Assembly: GCA_934546685.1 (NCBI GenBank)
Contig: CAKTEB010000001.1
Location: forward strand, 24,933 to 88,932
DNA length: 64,000 nucleotides
Reading direction: 5' to 3'
DNA from: an uncultured Oscillospiraceae bacterium
Lineage (GTDB): Bacteria; Bacillota; Clostridia; Oscillospirales; Oscillospiraceae
Shown: one piece after another, positions 1 through 8,001 of the stretch
Layout: every line of letters begins with the position of its first letter
How positions within the stretch are numbered: the first letter of the stretch is position 1
Translations under genes and position numbers: made by a program
The notes under the pieces: model-generated
What the model was told of the DNA's origin: nothing
Database searches by the model: none
The model's input: the letters and a program-made list of their open reading frames with translations, nothing else

Positions 1-907
1 CCTTGAGGCCCGCGCCATAGGCTATTACGTTCCGCCGATGGCCCCACTTCATATCAAAGTCCAGGAGATTGATGAACACCAAGCCCTCCTTCTCCCGAAC
101 AGCCCTCAGGGCCTCGGCCATGCCGATAAAGTTGTCAGAGGTCTTCACTGTGGTGGTGAACGCCGCCTCCGGGAAGATGTCCACAGGCTTGCCGATGGAG
201 TGGATCTGGACGCCGTGCTCGGTGAGCAGTTCCAGATCGGTCTTCTCCGGCGGGCAGGCGGCATAATCGTGGCGGTTGGCTGTGCGGACATAGTTTCCGG
301 GCGTACCCACAAAGGGCCGCGCAATGACCCGGCCCACACCGAAGCCCATTCGGTCCAGCAGCTCCCGGGTCTTCTGGCACCAGTCGTAGAGGGTGGCCAG
401 GGGCACAGTCTCCTCATGGGCCGCGATCTGGAACACACTGTCTGCGGAAGTATAGATAATGGGCTTGCCGGTTTTCTGGTGCTCCTCGCCCAGCCGGGCG
501 ATGATCTCCGTGCCGGAGGCCACCTCATTGCCCAGAATGCCCCGGCCAGTCATCTGGCAGAAGGCATCCACCAGCTCCTGGGGGAAGCCGTCCGGGAAGG
601 TGTCAAAGGCCAAGGTGGTGGGCACGCCCATGACCTCCCAATGGCCCACAATCGAATCCTTGCCCTTGGAGAGCTCCCGGCACTTGCCGTAGACGCCCTG
701 GGGCTCTGCCCCGGTGCCATAGGCCTCCAGGCCAGGAATCCCCATCAGGCCCAGCTTTTCCAGATTGGGGAGGGTCAGTCCAGAATTCCCCTCAATGGTG
801 TGCTGCACAGTGGCCGCACCGGCATCACCGTACTTCTCCGCATCGGGCAGAGCCCCAACGCCCACGGAATCCAGTAAAAAAAGCATCACGCGCTTGAACT
901 GTTTCAT
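1..907 (-). CDS. deoB: phosphopentomutase (3' end outside window)
   Basis: Interconverts ribose or deoxyribose 1-phosphate and 5-phosphate, linking nucleoside breakdown to the pentose phosphate pool; cytoplasmic and Mn-dependent in the family. The protein begins MKQFKRVMLFLLDSVGVGALPD, the alkaline-phosphatase-superfamily N-terminus whose DSVGVG Asp binds metal, followed by the DSIVGHWEVMG motif of DeoB. About 302 of the usual ~390-400 residues are visible; the C-terminus runs off the left edge. The ATG at 905-907 is preceded by GAGGTGAG. It is transcribed divergently from the PNPOx-like gene. The nucleoside importer at 20-25 kb would supply its pathway (inference). Confidence 0.96.
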   Translation of the reverse strand, partial: MKQFKRVMLFLLDSVGVGALPDAEKYGDAGAATVQHTIEGNSGLTLPNLEKLGLMGIPGLEAYGTGAEPQGVYGKCRELSKGKDSIVGHWEVMGVPTTLAFDTFPDGFPQELVDAFCQMTGRGILGNEVASGTEIIARLGEEHQKTGKPIIYTSADSVFQIAAHEETVPLATLYDWCQKTRELLDRMGFGVGRVIARPFVGTPGNYVRTANRHDYAACPPEKTDLELLTEHGVQIHSIGKPVDIFPEAAFTTTVKTSDNFIGMAEALRAVREKEGLVFINLLDFDMKWGHRRNVIAYGAGLK

Positions 908-938
908 AATTTCTCACCTCATGTGGTTTGATACCACT

Positions 939-990
939 ATCCTATCACGAAAACTTTCCCGTTGCAACACCCGGAAAGTTTCGGTATAAT
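939..990. promoter_or_regulatory. back-to-back promoters sharing one -35 hexamer
   Basis: The self-complementary hexamer TTGCAA at 962-967 serves both strands. To the left it pairs at 17 bp with TAGGAT (minus strand, 944-939) for deoB; to the right it pairs at 17 bp with TATAAT (985-990) for the PNPOx-like gene. A near-perfect inverted repeat, CGAAAACTTTCC (948-959) and GGAAAGTTTCG (973-983), flanks the hexamer and could be an operator. Confidence 0.8.
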
Positions 991-1039
991 AGCAATTAAA
1001 GATCGTCTCCGGCCAGCCGGAGGGAAAGGAGTTTTGCAC

Positions 1040-1432
1040 ATGATCTCTATGCAGGAGCTGCAAAAGAAAATCGGCGGGGTCTTCTACTTCGCCACAGTGG
1101 AGGACGGCGAGCCCCGGGTGCGCCCCTTCGGCTTTACCATGGTCTTTGAGGACAAGCTGTACTTCGGCTGCGGCACCCACAAGGCCGCCTACGCCCAGCT
1201 GATGAAGGATCCCCATCTGGAGGTCTGCGCCTTCCAGGACGGCAGCTTTGTCCGGATCCGCGGCAAGGCCGTGATGGATGACCGGGACGAGGTGCAAAAG
1301 GCCATGTATGAAAGCGCCCCGTTTCTGACGAAGACCTACAATGAGCAGACCGGCCATCACCATATCTGCTTCTATCTGGAGGATATGTCCGCCATGGAAT
1401 TTAAGGGCCCCGAGGCCATCCGCCTCATCTAA
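1040..1432 (+). CDS. pyridoxamine-5'-phosphate-oxidase-fold protein
   Basis: A 130-residue split-barrel flavin-binding protein. After MISMQELQKKIG the pattern FYFATVEDGEPRVRPFG is the characteristic start of PNPOx-like/NimA-type proteins, and the tail ICFYLEDMSAMEFKG fits the family's last strands. Such small members bind FMN, F420 or haem and their substrates are mostly unknown; it is too short to be a full PdxH. The ATG at 1040 was chosen because AGGGAAAGGAG lies 9 nt upstream; an in-frame ATG further up would sit inside the promoter. The gene is monocistronic and followed by a terminator. Confidence 0.85.
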   Translation: MISMQELQKKIGGVFYFATVEDGEPRVRPFGFTMVFEDKLYFGCGTHKAAYAQLMKDPHLEVCAFQDGSFVRIRGKAVMDDRDEVQKAMYESAPFLTKTYNEQTGHHHICFYLEDMSAMEFKGPEAIRLI

Positions 1433-1466
1433 TTTGGTCACAGCGGGGACACATCCGCCTGGTATG

Positions 1467-1500
1467 CTAAAGCCATCCGGGATACCGGATGGCTTTAGTT
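1467..1500 (+). terminator. terminator after the PNPOx-like gene
   Basis: Perfect 14-bp stem (1467-1480 with 1485-1498) and a 4-nt loop, followed by only a short T run. Confidence 0.7.
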
Positions 1501-1548
1501 CGCTCGTAAAGAGGATTTATTTTTACCCTATAGATAAAATATTGATAC

Positions 1549-1577
1549 TTTACATGCGTAATTTCAGGTAGTATATT
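1549..1577 (+). promoter_or_regulatory. promoter of the ABC-2/lipoprotein operon
   Basis: TTTACA at 1549-1554 and TATATT at 1572-1577 with a 17-bp spacer, about 45 bp before the first ATG of the operon. Confidence 0.7.
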
Positions 1578-1622
1578 GGGCTTGGAAGATAATCTCCAAC
1601 AGTCACGAAAGGAGGCCCCGCC

Positions 1623-2405
1623 ATGACGCTTTCCTGGTTGCTCCACCGTATCACCCGCCGCAGCCGAACCTATCTTCTGCTGGGAATTCTGCTGATCTGC
1701 ATTCTGGTACTGGGCGGCGTCACCCGCAGCTACAGTGCAAATATGGAGCTTTTTACGCTGAATATGGCCTTTGGAACCCAGTTTGCAACGACTGAGGAAT
1801 TCCTCAGCTGGCACCGTCACTGGCAGTACACCTGGCTGGTCAGCGCCCTGGATACCGTGTGTGTTCTGCCCTTCCTGGTAAATATCTTTCCCCGTTATAA
1901 TGACCCGGAGCTGACCGTACCTGTGGTAATGGGCCGAAGCCGCAGCGGCATTTTCTTCTCCGGCCTATGCTGCTTTGATCTGGCCGTGGTGATCCTATGG
2001 CTGGGCTATCTGCTGGCAGGCTGTCTGCTGGGCAGCATCCCGCTCATAGGGCTGTTCCCCGCCTCGTACTATCTCCGCACCATGGGCATTGCGTTGCTGC
2101 TCCAGTTGGGCTATGCCAATCTGGCCCTGGCGGTGGCGCAGCTGTTCCGCAGCCGGGTTCTGGGCTGCCTGGTGGGCTTTGCCGCCGTGCTGTCGCTGAA
2201 TGTGATGAAGAATCTTGGGCTGTTCTGGAACGTCCTTTCCACCATCAGCTATGCCAACCGGGATCGGGATCAGCTCTGGATGTGGGCCGTGGAGTCCCAC
2301 CCCACGCTCTCCCAGCTGCTGACGCTGATCTTATTCCCGATCATCACCACAGCCCTGAGCTGTCTGATCGGACTTATTTCCATTCACCGCCGGGATCTCG
2401 CCTGA
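1623..2405 (+). CDS. ABC-2-like membrane protein, first gene of transporter operon
   Basis: A 260-residue integral membrane protein with about six hydrophobic segments (near residues 16-33, 70-90, 112-134, 152-174, 178-195 and 231-253) and a basic N-terminus, the layout of ABC-2-type permease subunits. I recognise no specific family by sequence. AAAGGAGG lies 8 nt before the ATG. It is followed by an ATPase gene after 13 bp and a second membrane protein, so it is probably one half of the permease. The loop at 40-65 predicted outside is polar and aromatic. Substrate unknown; export or extraction from the membrane is likelier than classical import. Confidence 0.8.
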   Translation: MTLSWLLHRITRRSRTYLLLGILLICILVLGGVTRSYSANMELFTLNMAFGTQFATTEEFLSWHRHWQYTWLVSALDTVCVLPFLVNIFPRYNDPELTVPVVMGRSRSGIFFSGLCCFDLAVVILWLGYLLAGCLLGSIPLIGLFPASYYLRTMGIALLLQLGYANLALAVAQLFRSRVLGCLVGFAAVLSLNVMKNLGLFWNVLSTISYANRDRDQLWMWAVESHPTLSQLLTLILFPIITTALSCLIGLISIHRRDLA

Positions 2406-2418
2406 AAGGAGGCGCACC

Positions 2419-3324
2419 ATGAACGTACTGACCATTCAAGATCTCTCCAAGCGCTACGGCAGTCTCCAGGCTCTGGATCAGGTGTCCTTCACTCTGGAAT
2501 CTGGCCAGATCTACGGCCTGGTGGGCAACAACGGTGCGGGCAAAACCACCCTGCTGCGGATCCTGGCGGGGCTCGTAGCACAGGATCATGGGACTGTCAC
2601 GCTGTTTGGAAAAAGCAGTCCCAAGGGGCTCCGGACGGCCCGCCGCAATGCAGGCTTTCTGCTGCCCCGTGAGAGCTTTTCCCCAGACATGACGGCACTG
2701 CAAAATCTCCTGACCTTCCAGCGGCTCCAGGGCTACAGGGATCCCCAGGAGGCCGAAAATCTGCTGGCCCAGGCGGGACTTGACGAGATCCATCGCCGCA
2801 AATGGAAGCTGAAGGGCCTCTCCACGGGGGAATTCCAGCGCGCAGCCATTGCCGCGGCCCAGCTGGGCGCACCAAAGCTTTTGGTGCTGGATGAGCCCCA
2901 AAACGGACTGGATCCCAGTGCTGTCCACCAGTTCCGGGAGCAGATGGAGGCCCTGCGGCAGCAGGGGACGACCATTCTCTTGTCCAGCCATATGCTTTCG
3001 GAGCTGTACCTGCTGGCCACAGACTTTATCTTCCTGCACCGAGGGAAGATCCTGCGCACTACCAGCAGAGAGGCCCTGTCGGAGCAGCTCGATTATACCA
3101 TCCGGCTCCAGGTGTCCTCTCCGGCCCGGGCCTGTGAGACTCTGCGTCAGCTCCAGCCCCAGGTGGATCGGGACGGCACGCTGGTGCTCTCCCGCTGCCC
3201 CTGCACCATTACGGAGATCCGGCAGCAGCTCCGGCAGGCGGACATCCAGATCCACCAGGAATCTGTTTCCGGCCGCAGTCTGGAGGATTATTTTCTGGCG
3301 CTGACAGGCGGTGAGGGAACATGA
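2419..3324 (+). CDS. ABC transporter ATP-binding protein
   Basis: A 301-residue ATPase that energises the two flanking membrane proteins. Walker A GNNGAGKT lies at residues 36-43, the signature appears as LSTGE at 134-138 (the usual second Gly is Thr), Walker B LLVLDEP at 154-160 with catalytic Glu, and the switch His at 191. The C-terminal ~80 residues are the extra domain typical of CcmA-type ATPases that partner ABC-2 permeases. AAAGGAGG is directly upstream, and the stop overlaps the start of the next gene in ATGA, which indicates translational coupling. Confidence 0.95.
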   Translation: MNVLTIQDLSKRYGSLQALDQVSFTLESGQIYGLVGNNGAGKTTLLRILAGLVAQDHGTVTLFGKSSPKGLRTARRNAGFLLPRESFSPDMTALQNLLTFQRLQGYRDPQEAENLLAQAGLDEIHRRKWKLKGLSTGEFQRAAIAAAQLGAPKLLVLDEPQNGLDPSAVHQFREQMEALRQQGTTILLSSHMLSELYLLATDFIFLHRGKILRTTSREALSEQLDYTIRLQVSSPARACETLRQLQPQVDRDGTLVLSRCPCTITEIRQQLRQADIQIHQESVSGRSLEDYFLALTGGEGT

Positions 3325-4076
3325 AACATCTGTTCCGCTACGGTCTTCTGCGCTATGGCCGCAGCCGCGCCCTATGGGGCTGTCTGCTTCTGCTGGCAGT
3401 GCTTCAGCCGATTTTAGAGTCCCTGTACACCACGATTCCCACAGCGGTACCGGAGGGGGCGTGGCTCTATCGACTCCTGTCGGCGGATGCCCAGGAAGGG
3501 GACTTCTGGAGCGTCTGCCTTACGGCCTCCCGCATGAGCTTGGGCGCCGTCTATCTGCTGTTGGGTACGACTCTGGGCGCTTCGATCCTGCTGCCCGCTC
3601 AAACTGACGCCGCAAGGCTTCCCATTGCCGCCGCTGGTTATGGATTCTTCCAGCAGCATCTGTGCTGTGTGCTCCAATGCCTGCTTTTTAGTCTGCCGGT
3701 CTTTCTCGCAGCGCTGGGACTGGAAGCGCTGGTTCCGGGCATGGATATTGACACTCTGTACGCCAGGGCCCCGGGATGGATGCTGGCTGCCGCGCTGCTC
3801 CGTCTGCTCTCTGCCCTGGGGAACGTGTCCCTGGGAATGCTCCTGTGTCTCATCCTCCGCCGCGCCGCCCTGGCGATGCCCGTTGCTTGCCTGTTTCTGA
3901 CGGCGGAAACCCTGCCCCATCTGGCAGTATTGGGCCGTCTGCTGCCTACGGGCTGCATTCCCGCAGTGCTGCTGGGACCGGGCTTTGGGCCCAAGGCGGC
4001 GCTCTATCTATTGGAGGGAGCGCTGTGTCTGATTCTCTGCATCCTGTTTCCGCTGCCCTCTCTCAGAAAGGTGTGA
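3321..4076 (+). CDS. ABC-2-like membrane protein, third gene of operon
   Basis: A 251-residue hydrophobic protein with about six membrane segments and a basic start (MKHLFRYGLLRYGRSRALWG). It resembles the first gene of the operon in size and layout rather than in obvious sequence, so the two probably form a heterodimeric permease. The start ATG overlaps the ATPase stop by 4 nt, and the next gene starts 4 bp after its stop. The segment between the first two helices, predicted outside, is polar. Substrate not deducible. Confidence 0.78.
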   Translation: MKHLFRYGLLRYGRSRALWGCLLLLAVLQPILESLYTTIPTAVPEGAWLYRLLSADAQEGDFWSVCLTASRMSLGAVYLLLGTTLGASILLPAQTDAARLPIAAAGYGFFQQHLCCVLQCLLFSLPVFLAALGLEALVPGMDIDTLYARAPGWMLAAALLRLLSALGNVSLGMLLCLILRRAALAMPVACLFLTAETLPHLAVLGRLLPTGCIPAVLLGPGFGPKAALYLLEGALCLILCILFPLPSLRKV

Positions 4077-4080
4077 TCCT

Positions 4081-5688
4081 ATGAAACAGCTCCGACTTCT
4101 GCCCCTGGCTATGCTCCTGCTGACCCTCTGGGGCTGCGGCAGCAGAGAACGCGCGCCGAAAAGCGACTTCGAGACCGAATTTAGCTCCAGCTCAGAGCCC
4201 ACAATAATCTCCGTATTTTCCGCCGCGCCGGAGCCCGTCTCCTATCCGCTGGAGCCCTGCACCCTGACGCTGTTCACCTTCTCTGAACTCTCCCCGGGAG
4301 ACCGGCAGCTGCTCTCCGCCATGCAGGAGGCCACCGGCGTGACCCTAGCGGTAGATGCAGGGGCCGCCCAGGAGTCTCTGAACGCCGACATCGCCGCCGG
4401 TGATCTCTTCGACCTGTATCTAAACCTGCCGGACTATCTGCTGGGCGGCGACGATTTCGGCGTTACCCTGAATCTCACGGAGCTTCTTTCACAGCACGCC
4501 CCCAGCTATATCTCCGCGGTCAATGCCCTGGAAGGCGGCCCCCAGGCAGCCGCATCCCTGAGCCATGGCGGCTATTCCATGTGCATCCTCATGGATGAGC
4601 CCATGGTGCAGAGCAATTTTGGCCTGGTGCTTCGGCGGGACTGGCTGGAGGAGCTGGGCTATGCTGCTCCGGAGACCTATCAGGACTATCACGACCTGTT
4701 TCTGGCCATGAAGAACGCCTATGCTTCAAAGCTCCCCTTCTGGCTGCCGCAAACCGGCGTCACCGACGGGAACCACTTCTGCGCGGGCTATGACATCTCC
4801 CTGGGCAGCCGCAGCTATTTCCGGGGATTCTATCAGACCGATGGCACCGTCCGATTTGGCCCCCAGGAGCAGGGATTCACGGACTATCTCACCATGCTCC
4901 GCCTGTGGTATCAGGAGGGCATCCTCAACAACACCTTCCTGGACCAGATCGATTTCCAGTCCAACAGCTATCTCATCGATCTGAGCACCGGGGCCTACGG
5001 CGCGTTCTTCCTGCCCCTGGAGTCCTACGATCTGCTTTCAGGTATGTGCAGCTTCCCCATCACCCCGGCCATGGATCCGGTGCGGGAGCGCGGAGACTCT
5101 ACGCACCTGACCCAGAACAGCACCCAGGTGATATACGGCACCGGATACTCCGTCAGCGTGGACTGTGCGGATCCAGCCCTGGCCGTGGAGGCCCTGGACT
5201 GGCTCTACAGTCCCGAGGCCCGACTGCTAGGAGCCTACGGCCAGGAGGGCGAGAGCTATGAATGGAGGGACGGTTCCCCCGCCTACACGGAGCTGATCCT
5301 TAATAACCCCCAGGGCCTCACAGTGTCGGAGGCATTATCAGTCTACACCGCCCCGCAGCTGTCCGCCGCCGTGTCCCCATCGGCCATGGCGCTGGTTCAG
5401 GAAAGTCCTCAGGCACAGGAGGTCTGGGGCCGCCAGAAGGACGGCGATCATATGCTCCCCCAGGGCATTCAGCTGACGCAGGCGGAGCAGGAAGAATATG
5501 CCGATCTGGCGACAGATATCTCCACCTATGTGGACTCCGTGATCCCGCAGTTCATTCTCGGAGAGCTGTCCCTGGAGCAGATCCCAGAGATCCAGGCCCA
5601 TATCCGGGAGCTGGATGTGGATCTGTGCCTACAGCTGTGGCAGCGAGCCCTGGATCGGTATAACCGGCAGGAATTCATCGAAGAATAG
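4081..5688 (+). CDS. large solute-binding-like lipoprotein, last gene of ABC-2 operon
   Basis: A 535-residue lipoprotein with signal peptide and lipobox LWGC (Cys19), so it is anchored on the outer face of the membrane. The body resembles family-1 extracellular solute-binding proteins of the large LipO type: an N-terminal lobe with a strand-turn TLTLFTFSELSPGD, then LRRDWLEELGYAAPETYQDY, and a C-terminal ADISTYVDSVIPQFILGE helix. The same blocks recur in the proteins at 11878 and 53549, so the three are paralogues. Here the partner is an ABC-2 ATPase/permease set, not a sugar- or peptide-import permease, which is unusual. The ligand could be a peptide or glycan (inference). Confidence 0.85.
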   Translation: MKQLRLLPLAMLLLTLWGCGSRERAPKSDFETEFSSSSEPTIISVFSAAPEPVSYPLEPCTLTLFTFSELSPGDRQLLSAMQEATGVTLAVDAGAAQESLNADIAAGDLFDLYLNLPDYLLGGDDFGVTLNLTELLSQHAPSYISAVNALEGGPQAAASLSHGGYSMCILMDEPMVQSNFGLVLRRDWLEELGYAAPETYQDYHDLFLAMKNAYASKLPFWLPQTGVTDGNHFCAGYDISLGSRSYFRGFYQTDGTVRFGPQEQGFTDYLTMLRLWYQEGILNNTFLDQIDFQSNSYLIDLSTGAYGAFFLPLESYDLLSGMCSFPITPAMDPVRERGDSTHLTQNSTQVIYGTGYSVSVDCADPALAVEALDWLYSPEARLLGAYGQEGESYEWRDGSPAYTELILNNPQGLTVSEALSVYTAPQLSAAVSPSAMALVQESPQAQEVWGRQKDGDHMLPQGIQLTQAEQEEYADLATDISTYVDSVIPQFILGELSLEQIPEIQAHIRELDVDLCLQLWQRALDRYNRQEFIEE

Positions 5689-5690
5689 CA

Positions 5691-5723
5691 AATGAGGCAG
5701 GATCGGCTGGATCCTGCCTCATT
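5691..5723. terminator. terminator between convergent genes
   Basis: Perfect 14-bp stem (5691-5704 with 5710-5723) and a 5-nt loop, between the lipoprotein gene and the lemA-like gene. Confidence 0.8.
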
Positions 5724-5726
5724 GTA

Positions 5727-6371
5727 TTAGATTCCGAGTTCTTCATCCGTGACCATATCCTCCTGGCCGGAGGTGCGCTCCACGGACATATCCTCCCATT
5801 TGCAGGGCTTCCGCAGCAGAACCACCGGGAGGGAGTGGATCTTGGCGTTATATTGAGCCACCGACTCAGAATACTGGGTTCTGGCCTGGAGCCGGGCGTT
5901 CTCCGCGGTCTGGATCTGGCTCAGGAGCTTCTGGGTGTGCTCATTGGCCTTGAGCTCTGGGTAGTCCTCCATAACAGCCTTGAAGTCCTTGCCGTTGCGG
6001 ACTCTCTTGGGGCCCCGGCGGGCGTCGGCAAAGCGCTTGTAGGTGCCGGTCTCGTCGGCCCGGTATTTGTCCGCCACCCGCTCGGCCTTGTCGAGAAGGG
6101 CCTTGCAGGTCTCGTCCACCGCGTCGATGTCCACCCGGGTCTTCTGGATCTGGCTCCGCAGCCGCCCGATCTGGTTGAAGTCGATGATGATGTTCACCCC
6201 GAAGGCCAGCACCACCGCCAGGATTCCCATGAGCAGATCATACTTCTCCGGGATCTCGTCGCCGCTGGTTCCCACAGCGAACAGAATGACGATCAGCAGC
6301 CAGGCCAGGACAAAGCTGCCAATGAGCTTCAGCAGCTGCACCAGCAGATTATTCTTATAGGTGTGCTCCAT
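5727..6371 (-). CDS. LemA-like membrane protein
   Basis: A 214-residue protein with two membrane segments (about residues 17-36 and 45-63) and a long helical region. The pattern FNQIGRLRSQIQKTRVDID followed later by DYPELKAN and AQYNAKIHSLP is the LemA signature (YPxLKAN, YNxxIxxFP). LemA proteins have an alpha-helical bundle next to a membrane anchor; their role is unclear. Classical LemA has a single N-terminal helix, so the additional N-terminal segment is a deviation. The start at 6371 was chosen because GGAGGGAG lies just upstream. It is monocistronic and divergent from the MATE gene. Confidence 0.8.
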   Translation of the reverse strand: MEHTYKNNLLVQLLKLIGSFVLAWLLIVILFAVGTSGDEIPEKYDLLMGILAVVLAFGVNIIIDFNQIGRLRSQIQKTRVDIDAVDETCKALLDKAERVADKYRADETGTYKRFADARRGPKRVRNGKDFKAVMEDYPELKANEHTQKLLSQIQTAENARLQARTQYSESVAQYNAKIHSLPVVLLRKPCKWEDMSVERTSGQEDMVTDEELGI

Positions 6372-6399
6372 GTTGCTCCCTCCTTGTATTTTCGCCGAG

Positions 6400-6428
6400 A
6401 TTGTACCACTTGTCTGTAAAGAAATCAA
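6400..6428 (-). promoter_or_regulatory. promoter of the lemA-like gene
   Basis: Minus strand TTGATT (6428-6423), 17-bp spacer, TACAAT (6405-6400). Confidence 0.75.
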
Positions 6429-6467
6429 CCGGAATTCCACAAATCCCGCTGTGATTTTTAGTCTTTC

Positions 6468-6496
6468 TTGCTTATTTAGGAATCTAATGTTATACT
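6468..6496 (+). promoter_or_regulatory. promoter of the first MATE gene
   Basis: TTGCTT (6468-6473), 17-bp spacer, TATACT (6491-6496), 38 bp before the ATG. Confidence 0.75.
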
Positions 6497-6533
6497 AGTT
6501 TCAATTCCCTCGGGGGAAAGAAAGGAAGATTCT

Positions 6534-7883
6534 ATGCAACAAGGAAAAAGCATGACGCAGGGCAGCGAATGGAAGCTGATCCTGCTGTTCACCCTGCCGC
6601 TGATGGCCGGAAACCTCTTACAGCAGCTATACAACACCGTAGACGGCATTGTGGTTGGCAATTTTGTAGGTGAAACGGCCCTGGCCGCGGTGGGCACCTG
6701 CGCCCCGCTGACCATGCTCTTCACCGCCATTGCCCTGGGCATGAGCAACGGTGCCGCAGTGGTGCTGTCGCAGTTCTATGGGGCCGGGCGCATGGAGGAG
6801 ATGAAGAAGACCGTCGCCAGCTCCCTGATCCTGCTGACCGGTATGGGCGTGGTGCTGTCGGTGCTGGGCGCGGTACTGGCAGGCTGGCTGCTCCGGGCGG
6901 TTCTGGGTGTCCAGGATTATCTCATGGACGCGGCCCAGCTGTATTTTCAGATCTACGCCCTGGGACTGCTGGCGCAGTTCATCTATAATATTGTAGCCGC
7001 CATCCTCCGCTCCATGGGGGACAGCCGTGCCACCCTGTATTTTCTGCTGGTGGCTTCGGTATGCAACATTCTCCTGGATCTGCTGGCAGTCATCGTCCTA
7101 AGCTGGGGCGTGGCCGGTGTGGCCATCGCCACCGTGACCTCTCAGATCCTCTCGGCAGCGGTCAGCGTGGTCTATCTGTTCCGGCGCTATCCCGCCCTGC
7201 GATTCACCCAGGGAGAACTCCGGTTTGACAGGGAAAAGGGCCTCCTGGTCCTGCGCATGGGCATCCCCTCCACCCTCCAGCAGTGCGTGATCTCCATGGG
7301 CCATATGGCCATCCAGCGGGTGGTGAACACCTTCAACATCACCGCCGGTTACACCGCTGCCACTCGGATCGAGAGCTTCGTGCTGATCCCCATTCAGGGC
7401 TTCTTCATGGGCATGGCCACCTTTACCGGTCAGAACCTGGGCGCTGGCAAGCTGGATCGGATCTCTCGGGCCCTGCGGAATACCATTCTCATGAGCCTCA
7501 TTGTGGTAGCCGCGGTCATCGCCATCATCTATCCCTTCGCGCCCCAGCTGGTGGGCATCTTCGGCGTGGCCGGAGACTCCGCTCAGGTGGCAGTCACCTA
7601 CCTGCGGTTCGTGGTCTTCGCTTTTGCGGTGTTCAGCGTGTACTTCTCCACCAACGGCGTGCTTCAGGGCTCCGGCGACGTGGTATTCACCGCCTTCAAC
7701 ACCTTCTCCGGCCTGGTCATCAAAGTGCTCTTCGTCTATGCCATGGCATTCCTGACGCCTATGGGCATGGCGGCCCTCTGGTGGGGCAACCTGGTCAGCT
7801 GGATCTACAGCCTGGTGCTGGCGGCCCTTCGGTATCGGTTCGGCCCCTGGCGCAACAAGGGCGTGGTACAAAGCGAAGCCTAA
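6534..7883 (+). CDS. MATE-family efflux transporter
   Basis: A 449-residue cation-driven exporter with twelve predicted membrane helices in two MatE halves. The start FTLPLMAGNLLQQLYNTVD with VGNFVGETALAAVG is the classic opening of the clostridial NorM/DinF-like branch, and the second half repeats it as LRMGIPSTLQQCVISMG. The family exports drugs, dyes or metabolites in exchange for Na+ or H+; the substrate here is unknown. AAAGGAAG precedes the ATG. It is monocistronic, with its own promoter and a strong terminator. A distant MATE relative is encoded at 17274-18656. Confidence 0.93.
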   Translation: MQQGKSMTQGSEWKLILLFTLPLMAGNLLQQLYNTVDGIVVGNFVGETALAAVGTCAPLTMLFTAIALGMSNGAAVVLSQFYGAGRMEEMKKTVASSLILLTGMGVVLSVLGAVLAGWLLRAVLGVQDYLMDAAQLYFQIYALGLLAQFIYNIVAAILRSMGDSRATLYFLLVASVCNILLDLLAVIVLSWGVAGVAIATVTSQILSAAVSVVYLFRRYPALRFTQGELRFDREKGLLVLRMGIPSTLQQCVISMGHMAIQRVVNTFNITAGYTAATRIESFVLIPIQGFFMGMATFTGQNLGAGKLDRISRALRNTILMSLIVVAAVIAIIYPFAPQLVGIFGVAGDSAQVAVTYLRFVVFAFAVFSVYFSTNGVLQGSGDVVFTAFNTFSGLVIKVLFVYAMAFLTPMGMAALWWGNLVSWIYSLVLAALRYRFGPWRNKGVVQSEA

Positions 7884-7906
7884 CGGAAATGTTCTCAGTC
7901 ATCTAC

Positions 7907-7937
7907 AAGGGCCTGCCGCTATACGCGGCAGGCCCTT
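7907..7937 (+). terminator. terminator of the first MATE gene
   Basis: Perfect 13-bp stem (7907-7919 with 7925-7937) and a 5-nt loop. Confidence 0.8.
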
Positions 7938-7958
7938 TCCGTCAATATAGGCGCAAAA

Positions 7959-7984
7959 GATCCGGCTGCCGAAGCAGCCGGATC
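7959..7984 (-). terminator. terminator of hppA
   Basis: 11-bp stem (7959-7969 with 7974-7984) and a 4-nt loop; on the minus strand it is followed by TTTT. Confidence 0.85.
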
Positions 7985-8001
7985 CATTATGCACTGTGAT
8001 A

